Below are positions 1 through 4,665 of a stretch of DNA of 7,835 nucleotides, piece by piece. Below the pieces are notes generated by a model. That model saw nothing but the letters and a program-made list of their open reading frames with translations, was not told the DNA's origin and did no database searches. The position numbers and the translations under genes are program-made. Positions within the stretch are counted from its first letter, which is position 1; each line of letters starts with the position of its first letter. Source of the stretch: an uncultured Clostridiaceae bacterium (GTDB lineage: Bacteria; Bacillota; Clostridia; TANB77; CAG-508); assembly GCA_958402495.1 (NCBI GenBank), contig CATXTS010000094.1, forward strand, positions 1 to 7,835, read 5' to 3'.

Positions 1-102
1 CATGGATTTCATACACAAAAAGATAGAACAATAGCAGTTCAATATATGTTAAGATTTTTGCAAATGGAAAAGAAACGAGAAAAAGGAAATAGAGAAAGAT
101 AA
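1..102 (+). CDS. C-terminal fragment of an unrecognised protein
   Basis: An open frame enters from the left edge (frame 1) and runs 33 codons to TAA at 100-102. The visible tail is basic and helical, with the segment HGFHTQKDRT followed by AVQYMLRFLQ and a Lys/Glu/Arg-rich end. No family was recognised and the start lies outside the window. It could be the end of a real gene or more of the debris seen just downstream, because 23-25% GC DNA of this kind gives few long chance frames but 33 codons is not decisive. Confidence 0.35.
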   Translation, partial: HGFHTQKDRTIAVQYMLRFLQMEKKREKGNRER

Positions 103-231
103 AGAATACTATATTAATTTTGCAAGCTATTCTTATATAATATTTATTTCATTTAAAATTATGGAAATAGATTTAGCACAACAAAACAAAGTTGCATTAT
201 ATTTATTCAATCCTATAAAATTTTAAAATAA

Positions 232-537
232 AAAATTATAAAAGCGTTGACAATACAGCATAAATGTTTTGAAGTATGTACAAAAGGACAAGTATTTGAA
301 AGACTAACAAATGTAGAATGTAAATTACTAGAGCATGACAGAAAATTTGATGAAGCTTTTAGTCAGTTTTAGCTATTGAAAGTTACTAAAACCAATAAAT
401 TTCATGATAGATTTATCATTTTAGATAATAGAGAAATGTATCATTTAGGGGTCTCTATAAAAAATCTAGGTAAAAAATGCTTTGGAATCAATAAGATAGA
501 AGATGTAGAAATTATAAGAAAAATTATTAATTTATAA
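232..537 (+). pseudogene. Truncated ORF6N/antirepressor-like gene, C-terminal part, with in-frame TAG
   Basis: One frame is open from 232 (after a TAA at 229-231) to TAA at 535-537 except for a single TAG at 370-372. The first half reads as a helical linker (FEVCTKGQVFERLTNVE, then LLEHDRKFDEAF). The second half contains NKFHDRFIILDNREMYHLG then IKNLGKKCFGINKIED. The HDRF-hydrophobic-D, YH(I/L)G and LGKK pattern matches the C-terminal tail of many Firmicutes ORF6N-domain (phage antirepressor/RhuM-like) proteins, which resembles an HxKxxxxD (PLD-type) motif. No start codon or N-terminal DNA-binding domain is present. The short distance between the linker and the HDR motif suggests that part of the middle is also missing. 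It is therefore a decayed fragment, probably from a prophage or genomic island. The family call is from memory of the motif. Confidence 0.5.
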
Positions 538-541
538 TATA

Positions 542-589
542 TAAAAGTTCATACTATGCCTTGAATAGAATTATAGCATAGACCTTTTA
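542..589 (+). terminator. Weak hairpin terminator candidate after the left-end pseudogene
   Basis: CTATGC (554-559) pairs with GCATAG (576-581), and an outer TAAAAG (542-547) can pair with CTTTTA (584-589) across an asymmetric internal loop. The right arm supplies the T-rich end. The 16-nt loop and low GC make it weak. It sits right after the stop at 537. Confidence 0.3.
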
Positions 590-608
590 ATTAGTATATA
601 AATGACAA

Positions 609-638
609 GAGGGGGAATTCATTTCTGATTTCCCCCTC
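609..638 (-). terminator. Stem-loop terminator of the GC-rich orphan gene
   Basis: On the minus strand GAGGGGGAA pairs with TTCCCCCTC (9 bp). Inside, after one A/A mismatch, TCA pairs with TGA around a GAAA tetraloop. The hairpin lies 8 bases past the TGA stop at 646-648. The downstream sequence TTGTCATTT is only moderately U-rich, so termination may be imperfect, but the G/C-rich stem stands out strongly in this AT-rich region. Confidence 0.6.
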
Positions 639-645
639 AAGTTAG

Positions 646-1218
646 TCATCTGTTAAGTTGCTGCTCGCTTTGTTTTAAAACAAAGCGAGCAAGTCTTTCA
701 GAGTTAAGCTGACCCATAGAACCGATTCCAAGGGTTTCATACAACTCTGAGCCAAGGATACTTAATAAAGCATCCTTTCGGCGATTAATGCCAGCACGTA
801 AATCATGCAACGTGCAAGCATTAACATTAAGCTTGCCACCAATAATAGACAGAACTCGAGGATAAATCTCCTCGTTGTCACCGAGTGCCAGACACACCTC
901 GAAGGGTATGTGGTACTTACGTGACAATTTACCAACTCTTTTTCCGTACTCCTTCTGCTTACGGAAAAAGCCTTTGGATACTGAAACATTGTCCCACGAA
1001 AGATTATCCATGGGACCGTCATTATGGTAGACCGTCAACAAATCGTCGGTTCCGATGATTCGGTACAGCGAGTTGTTGTACCCGGTACCGGTCTCTCGAG
1101 ACCGGACTTCATAAAATTCAATCTGGGTGTCTGCGGGTAAACCCGTTTCAGACATCACAGATCTTCCTTCCGCGTGCGCAGCGCAACCATTTTCTAACAC
1201 AAGGTCTTCTACTGTCAT
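646..1218 (-). CDS. Unrecognised GC-rich orphan protein, 190 residues
   Basis: The 190-residue product was not recognised. It has no obvious signal peptide or membrane segment. Visible parts are an acidic N-terminus (MTVEDLVLENGC), a charged middle with FFRKQKEYGKRVGKLSRKYH (about residues 84-103), a hydrophobic stretch LSIIGGKLNV and a helical C-terminus ending in LARFVLKQSEQQLNR. The ATG at 1216-1218 is chosen because AAAGGA lies 5 nt upstream; a TTG at 1240-1242 would add eight residues but overlaps that ribosome binding site. The gene is about 47% GC (hand counts of sample lines) against 24-32% around it, which suggests recent acquisition. It stands alone with its own promoter, hairpin-rich leader and terminator, and is read opposite to the debris on its left. 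A 28-bp palindrome lies within its last codons. The basic middle could bind nucleic acid, but that is a guess. Confidence 0.75.
   Translation of the reverse strand: MTVEDLVLENGCAAHAEGRSVMSETGLPADTQIEFYEVRSRETGTGYNNSLYRIIGTDDLLTVYHNDGPMDNLSWDNVSVSKGFFRKQKEYGKRVGKLSRKYHIPFEVCLALGDNEEIYPRVLSIIGGKLNVNACTLHDLRAGINRRKDALLSILGSELYETLGIGSMGQLNSERLARFVLKQSEQQLNR
663..690. repeat. 28-bp perfect palindrome inside the 3' end of the orphan gene
   Basis: GCTCGCTTTGTTTT (663-676) is followed directly by its exact reverse complement AAAACAAAGCGAGC (677-690), with no spacer. It codes for residues around LARFVLKQSE of the orphan protein. In RNA it would form a strong hairpin with a short UUAA-type loop just ahead of the terminator hairpin at 609-638. 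It could aid termination or mRNA stability, or be a protein-binding or recombination site. Confidence 0.85.
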
Positions 1219-1311
1219 ATTGGTCCTTTCCCTACTACCCAAATTTGGGCTTCGTTCCCCCTGTTAGGGGGCATAATATTTGATTTTCAACGTTCTAGGC
1301 GATTGCCTTAT
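1219..1311 (-). promoter_or_regulatory. Hairpin-rich 5' leader of the orphan gene
   Basis: Between the predicted transcription start (about 1311) and the ATG the minus-strand leader carries three short inverted repeats: GGC-AATC-GCC (1298-1307), CCCCC-TAACA-GGGGG (1257-1271) and the perfect palindrome CCCAAATTTGGG (1238-1249). The last ends about 10 nt before the AAAGGA ribosome binding site. The arrangement could affect translation or mRNA stability. It matches no riboswitch class that was recognised, and no leader peptide is evident. Confidence 0.4.
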
Positions 1312-1317
1312 AATGTA

Positions 1318-1346
1318 ATTATACTACAATTTACATAAAATATCAA
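1318..1346 (-). promoter_or_regulatory. Near-consensus promoter of the orphan gene
   Basis: On the minus strand TTGATA (1341-1346) and TATAAT (1318-1323) are separated by exactly 17 bp, matching the sigma-70/sigma-A consensus at 11 of 12 positions. It fires towards the 190-residue gene with a leader of about 93 nt. It is the strongest promoter in the window, suggesting constitutive, high transcription. Confidence 0.8.
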
Positions 1347-1438
1347 GCTGCGAGACTTGCAAAAGTTATATAATATCGAAACGGATAAAAGTAAAAAAAT
1401 TAAGTTTGAGAGTTTTGCTTTGACTACCAATCCAAATT

Positions 1439-1478
1439 AAAACAACTTACGAACTAATAAAGTTTCGTAGGTTGTTTT
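1439..1478 (-). terminator. Terminator of the sirtuin operon, probably bidirectional
   Basis: AAAACAACTTACGAA (1439-1453) and TTCGTAGGTTGTTTT (1464-1478) form a 15-bp stem with one G-U wobble and a 10-nt loop. The stem begins 41 bases past the sirtuin stop codon at 1519. Both strands show an A-tract, a stem and then a T-tract, so it can also stop plus-strand transcription. It separates the operon from the orphan-gene promoter at 1318-1346. Confidence 0.8.
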
Positions 1479-1518
1479 AGATTTTCTTTAATATTTTTAT
1501 AATATATAGTAAGCTTAT

Positions 1519-2355
1519 TTATAGAACTAGCTTATACAAAGAATTTATAAAATAAGAACAATCTTCTTCGAAAGAGAAACTTCTGCCTTGTAATTCCTCC
1601 GGTAGAAAAGGAAAATCTTGATTAACACGAATTAAAAAACAATTTTTTCTTGCCAAGGTAATTGACTCAAAAGGATAGCGAATAATGCCAGGAGTATTAA
1701 AACCAGCACCAAATTCTAAAAGTAACAAATATTTATTTTGATATTTTGCTATAAATTCTTTATAGTCCTTATTATGTTGTTTCCATGAGGCATCCTCTAC
1801 AAAAGTATTATCCTTTCTTAAGTGTACTTCCATAGGATTTTGACAAATAGGGCAATAGGGTACTAAAGTACTAGGAATTTTAATATCTTGCCTATAAACT
1901 AACATTTTAGAAACAAGTTCTAAAGTATCATATACCATATCATGACAACCTATACTACATTGCATTTGAGATAAGTTTCCTTGCACTTCAAACAAATGAG
2001 AAGCTTCAAAACCAGCTTTTTGAAATTGACCATCTACATTTGTAGTAATAACAAAATGTGGTTTAGATTTAACAAGTGCATATAAACTTTGATAGGTAGG
2101 TCTAGCTTCTATATGATAAACATATGCAATATGTTTAGCCCAATAACTCCATTTTTCTTCTTCAGTAGCAAAATTGTAAAAACTAGAAGTATACATATCT
2201 GTCATACCATACTGTCTAAATAGTTCGGGGAATTGTTCTTGAAAGTGAGTCGTATCATAGTGAATACCAGCAGAAGTAGAAAGCCCAGAACCTGCGCCAA
2301 TTAAAATAGCATCGGCATTTTGTAATATTTCTAGTATTTTATAATAGCGATTCAT
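1519..2355 (-). CDS. Class M sirtuin (SirTM), protein ADP-ribosyltransferase
   Basis: This 278-residue protein has the Sir2-type Rossmann NAD-binding signature GAGSGLSTSAG (residues 20-30), the TTNVDGQ motif (104-110) and two zinc-binding pairs, CSIGC (C133, C137) and CPIC (C168, C171). The catalytic His of deacetylating sirtuins, normally in an HG motif, is Gln here (VQGN, Q125). That His-to-Gln change with a retained Asn (N106) is the known mark of SirTM enzymes, which transfer ADP-ribose from NAD to protein, classically to the lipoyl-carrying GcvH-L, instead of deacetylating. The start at 2353-2355 has AAGGAGG upstream, about 12 nt away. It overlaps the macrodomain gene by 17 bp, so the two are co-translated. 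It is the last gene of the operon. The carrier and lipoate ligase usually found beside it are not in the window, so its substrate here is unknown. Confidence 0.9.
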   Translation of the reverse strand: MNRYYKILEILQNADAILIGAGSGLSTSAGIHYDTTHFQEQFPELFRQYGMTDMYTSSFYNFATEEEKWSYWAKHIAYVYHIEARPTYQSLYALVKSKPHFVITTNVDGQFQKAGFEASHLFEVQGNLSQMQCSIGCHDMVYDTLELVSKMLVYRQDIKIPSTLVPYCPICQNPMEVHLRKDNTFVEDASWKQHNKDYKEFIAKYQNKYLLLLEFGAGFNTPGIIRYPFESITLARKNCFLIRVNQDFPFLPEELQGRSFSFEEDCSYFINSLYKLVL

Positions 2356-3100
2356 AAATTACCTTATCCTCCTTAGTAAATACATTAAAAACAATATGAT
2401 CAAAGGCATTATTATGTTGCAGAAGATATTGTTTTACTGTCTGTATAGCCAGTTTTGCTGCTTCTACTTTAGGATAACCATATAGTCCTGTAGAGATGCA
2501 AGGAAAGGCAATTGTTCTAACAGATAATTGCTTGGCAAGTAGTAGACTATGTAAATAACAATTCCTCAATTCTTGTTGCTCTTTATTAGATACAAAGCGA
2601 TTATCAAAAATTTGTGGCCCCACTGTATGGAATACATATTGACAGGGAAGGTTATAGCCTTTCGTAAATTTTACTTCACCATTGGGTAAGGTAGCACCTT
2701 GCATAATTTCTTGACAAGCTAATCTTAAAGAAATACCCGCATAAGTGTGAATAGCATTATCAATGCAAGTGTGATTTGGTACAAAACAACCAAGTAGATA
2801 AGCATTACCGGCATTAACAATAGCATCACATTTTAATGTGGTAATATCTCCTTGCCACAAAACTAATTTTTCTTCAAAGGATTTGACATCTGTTATGCAC
2901 TTTTCCTGTAATTCCAATTGTAATAAATGGCTTTCTTTTTCTAAAATAGAAGAGGCTATTTTTTTAGGTGGTCTCCTATTTATAAGACCTCGAAGTAATT
3001 GTCTTTTTTCTTCATAGTGAGTAGGGACTTTTATAGAAGCATAAGCCTTTTCTTCTTTTAAAAAATAAGCTAATAATTCTTGTACTAAAATTTCTTTCAT
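2339..3100 (-). CDS. Zinc-type macrodomain protein, ADP-ribosyl hydrolase
   Basis: This 253-residue protein consists of a helical N-terminal extension (about 1-75) and a macrodomain (about 78-253). The ADP-ribose pocket is marked by WQGDIT (82-87), IVNAGNA (94-100), HTVGP (158-162) and the phosphate loop STGLYGYP (203-210). GCFVPNHTCIDNAIH (104-118) carries C105, H110 and C112, the zinc-ligand pattern of the Zn-Macro class that is encoded with SirTM in streptococci and staphylococci and removes the ADP-ribose the sirtuin adds. Its ATG overlaps the stop of the regulator (ATGA, 3097-3100) and its 3' end overlaps the sirtuin start, so expression of the writer and eraser is tightly coupled. Cytosolic; no signal peptide. 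The family assignment is firm; the substrate is inferred. Confidence 0.92.
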   Translation of the reverse strand: MKEILVQELLAYFLKEEKAYASIKVPTHYEEKRQLLRGLINRRPPKKIASSILEKESHLLQLELQEKCITDVKSFEEKLVLWQGDITTLKCDAIVNAGNAYLLGCFVPNHTCIDNAIHTYAGISLRLACQEIMQGATLPNGEVKFTKGYNLPCQYVFHTVGPQIFDNRFVSNKEQQELRNCYLHSLLLAKQLSVRTIAFPCISTGLYGYPKVEAAKLAIQTVKQYLLQHNNAFDHIVFNVFTKEDKVIYESLL

Positions 3101-3417
3101 TTTGAACCATCCTTATAGGTATTTCCATATTGTTCCATTGACTGTAAAACACTTTTTAAAGCCAGTCCCTTAGACGTTAAACTATATTCTACTTTTGGTG
3201 GAACAACTGGATAAACTGTCCTTTGTACAATACCATCTGTTTCTAAATCACGTAAATTTTGCGTAAGTACTTTAGCAGAAATACCCACGACTGACCTTGT
3301 TAATTCATTATATCTTTTTACACCAGTTAATAAATCTCTTAAAATCAAAATCTTCCATTTGTTAGAGATAATAGAAGCGGTGTATTCTACTGGACAATTT
3401 GTATATCGTTTTACCAT
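3097..3417 (-). CDS. HxlR/DUF24-family transcriptional regulator, probable thiol redox sensor
   Basis: This 106-residue winged-helix protein has the full HxlR layout: TNCPVEYTASIISNKWKILI (6-25), the recognition region RYNELTRSVVGISAKVLTQNLRDLE (35-59) and the wing with PPKVEYSLTSKG (73-84). C8, in the N-terminal CPVE motif, sits where YodB, CatR and HypR of Bacillus carry their redox- and quinone-sensing cysteine. The ATG has AGGAG 9 nt upstream. It is the first gene of the operon with the macrodomain and sirtuin. A TAC-N6-GTA operator lies just upstream of its -35 and a near copy lies before the MBL-like gene, so it probably represses itself, the ADP-ribosylation pair and the MBL-like gene until oxidised. 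The regulatory role is inferred from family and sites. Confidence 0.9.
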   Translation of the reverse strand: MVKRYTNCPVEYTASIISNKWKILILRDLLTGVKRYNELTRSVVGISAKVLTQNLRDLETDGIVQRTVYPVVPPKVEYSLTSKGLALKSVLQSMEQYGNTYKDGSK

Positions 3418-3431
3418 ATCATCACACTCCT

Positions 3432-3461
3432 AAAAGCATTATACCAGTATATAATGCTTTT
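3432..3461. repeat. Inverted repeat with 12-bp arms overlapping the regulator promoter
   Basis: AAAAGCATTATA (3432-3443) and TATAATGCTTTT (3450-3461) are exact reverse complements around a 6-nt spacer. Each arm contains TATAAT reading outward, one on each strand. The left arm is the -10 region of the regulator operon on the minus strand. The structure may be a regulator-binding site, a weak terminator for the upstream MBL-like gene, or a pair of opposed promoters. Confidence 0.7.
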
Positions 3462-3466
3462 GGAAA
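3438..3466 (-). promoter_or_regulatory. Promoter of the regulator-macrodomain-sirtuin operon
   Basis: On the minus strand an extended -10, TGGTATAAT (TATAAT at 3438-3443), lies 17 bp from TTTCCA (3461-3466; 4 of 6 matches to TTGACA). The -35 abuts the operator at 3465-3485. The 15 nt at 3429-3443 are identical to 4368-4382 in the MBL-like promoter. Confidence 0.65.
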
Positions 3467-3489
3467 GTACGTACCTTTTAGTAAGTATT
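3465..3489. promoter_or_regulatory. Operator 1, TAC-N6-GTA, probable HxlR-family binding site
   Basis: The core TACCTTTTAGTA (3472-3483) has TAC and GTA arms around a T-rich spacer, resembling the TACT-N7-AGTA boxes of the YodB/CatR group of HxlR regulators. Positions 3465-3485 match 4404-4424 at 18 of 21 bases. Its centre is 37 bp upstream of the -10 centre, so bound protein would cover or abut the -35 of the operon. Confidence 0.65.
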
Positions 3490-3520
3490 GGAAAAGTTTA
3501 AAATCTATTTTACTTTTTAA

Positions 3521-4318
3521 TTATGCTTTTTCTGGAAAAAAGGCAGTAGCCGTCATTTCTAAATAGTTTAGCCCTTGATAGGTTGGATATTTAGATTGAA
3601 CGGTTTCTAGAAATACATTTTTATTAGAAGCATGGTTAGCAATTTGTTTTATATCTTTTAAATAAGCAATTTTAGTATCTACATCTATTAATCTCTCAGG
3701 CGTATGATGGCTAGATAAAATAAGAACATACCCTTTTTGTTTATAGGTTTCTAATTGGTGAATCATGGCATCTGCATGTGCATTACCAGCAACAATAGAA
3801 TGACAATCGTGTCCTAACATATGTGTATAGACTACCTGTAACTGAGGAAAGACGATTTCTATATCTTCTTCATGGTAAATAATTTCTAATTCAAAATCAC
3901 CAATTGTCACTTTTTTATCTTCTAGAATATCTGTGATGGTATGAAATTCGCTAGCAAACTCTCCATGAAAAGTAGTTTTAAAGCTTTCTACTAAATGATG
4001 GATAGTACCTGTTTGCATAGATTGCATGGTGCCTTTAGAAGCATAAGCTTTACAATCAGAAAAAATGGTAGCACCATTGGGATGGTCAGAAAATACTTTT
4101 CCTATGATAGGTTTTTCAAGACTGTTTACATATTGTTCGAATTCTCCTAAATTATCATAAAAAGCAGGAAATTCCAGTAGTAAAATTTGGTCTTTACTTT
4201 CTAAAATATAGCTTTCATCTGTCATTAGGTCATTGGTTTGATAGGCATGTAGTTTTATATCTCCAAAATCATATACTTCCATCCATCCTTTGTTTAAATT
4301 TACTTTTTGACTCTTCAT
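3521..4318 (-). CDS. Metallo-beta-lactamase-fold-like protein with a partial metal site
   Basis: This 265-residue cytosolic protein resembles the MBL-fold superfamily. It opens with a strand-rich segment (VYDFGDIKLHAYQTND, YILESKDQILLLEFP) and has SDHPNG (77-82), THMLGHDCH (165-173) and LSSHHTPE (201-208). These correspond roughly to the HxHxDHxxG, third-ligand His/Asp and final His regions. The first two His of HxHxDH appear replaced (K74 and F76 in my alignment) while D78-H79 and the Gly are kept, so it probably binds one metal or has a changed chemistry. AAGGAGG lies 8 nt before the ATG. It has its own promoter and operator matching those of the downstream HxlR-regulator operon, and 103 bp separate it from that gene. 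It is probably part of the regulon. The substrate is unknown; a role in detoxification or stress response is a guess. Confidence 0.75.
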   Translation of the reverse strand: MKSQKVNLNKGWMEVYDFGDIKLHAYQTNDLMTDESYILESKDQILLLEFPAFYDNLGEFEQYVNSLEKPIIGKVFSDHPNGATIFSDCKAYASKGTMQSMQTGTIHHLVESFKTTFHGEFASEFHTITDILEDKKVTIGDFELEIIYHEEDIEIVFPQLQVVYTHMLGHDCHSIVAGNAHADAMIHQLETYKQKGYVLILSSHHTPERLIDVDTKIAYLKDIKQIANHASNKNVFLETVQSKYPTYQGLNYLEMTATAFFPEKA

Positions 4319-4376
4319 ATTCTTTTCCTCCTTATTTTTACGAATTTATATAACAAGGCTTCGTTTACCTAAAAGC

Positions 4377-4405
4377 ATTATAAGACGGTTTTATAGAAAA
4401 TAGAA
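4377..4405 (-). promoter_or_regulatory. Promoter of the MBL-like gene
   Basis: TATAAT on the minus strand (4377-4382) is followed by GCTTTTAGG exactly as in the regulator promoter. The -35 at 17 bp spacing (4400-4405, TTCTAT) is poor, so activity may depend on the adjacent operator or another factor. The leader to the ATG at 4318 is about 50 nt. Confidence 0.55.
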
Positions 4406-4430
4406 GTATGTACTTTTTTGTAAGATACTT
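4404..4430. promoter_or_regulatory. Operator 2, TAC-N6-GTA in an extended inverted repeat
   Basis: AAGTAT-g-TAC (4404-4413) and GTA-ag-ATACTT (4420-4430) form a nearly complete inverted repeat around TTTTTT. The core TAC-N6-GTA is 4411-4422. The first 21 bases match operator 1 at 18 positions, and the distance to the -10 centre is again 37 bp. This is the more symmetrical of the two sites and probably the better HxlR-family target. It lies in a divergent region and could also affect the plus strand. Confidence 0.65.
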
Positions 4431-4488
4431 ACCAAAAAGTAGGAATTTAGTGAACGAATGAAAAACGAATAAAAAAAAGGAAAAGTAA

Positions 4489-4533
4489 ATGGAAATAGTA
4501 GAACTTATTAATCAGAAGAATGTCAGTTTGTAA
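4489..4533 (+). other. 14-codon open frame, possible truncated gene start
   Basis: ATG at 4489 opens a 14-residue frame (MEIVELINQKNVSL) ending in TAA at 4531-4533. An A-rich AAAGGAAAAG stretch ends 4 nt before the ATG and could bind ribosomes. It lies between operator 2 and the ABC exporter. It may be a leader peptide, the surviving first codons of a gene that once diverged from the MBL-like gene, or chance. The rest of 4534-4665 is very AT-rich; only a 12-bp palindrome TTATTGCAATAA (4539-4550) stands out. Confidence 0.2.
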
Positions 4534-4665
4534 ACAATTTATTGCAATAATTTATATTGGATAACAAAACTTTATTGAAAATTTTGTAAAATTAATGAGA
4601 AATTGTAAAAATTATGATATATTAAATTCATTAAACAGAGTCTACAAACTTGAAAGGAAATGAGA

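Noticed and set aside
161..226. 21-codon frame beginning MEIDLAQQNK
   Set aside because: No ribosome binding site precedes the ATG, and it lies in AT-rich debris.
762..1022. 86-codon minus-strand frame inside the orphan gene
   Set aside because: It lies wholly inside the orphan gene in another frame, lacks its own ribosome binding site, and has a Cys/Met/Leu-rich composition typical of a shadow frame.
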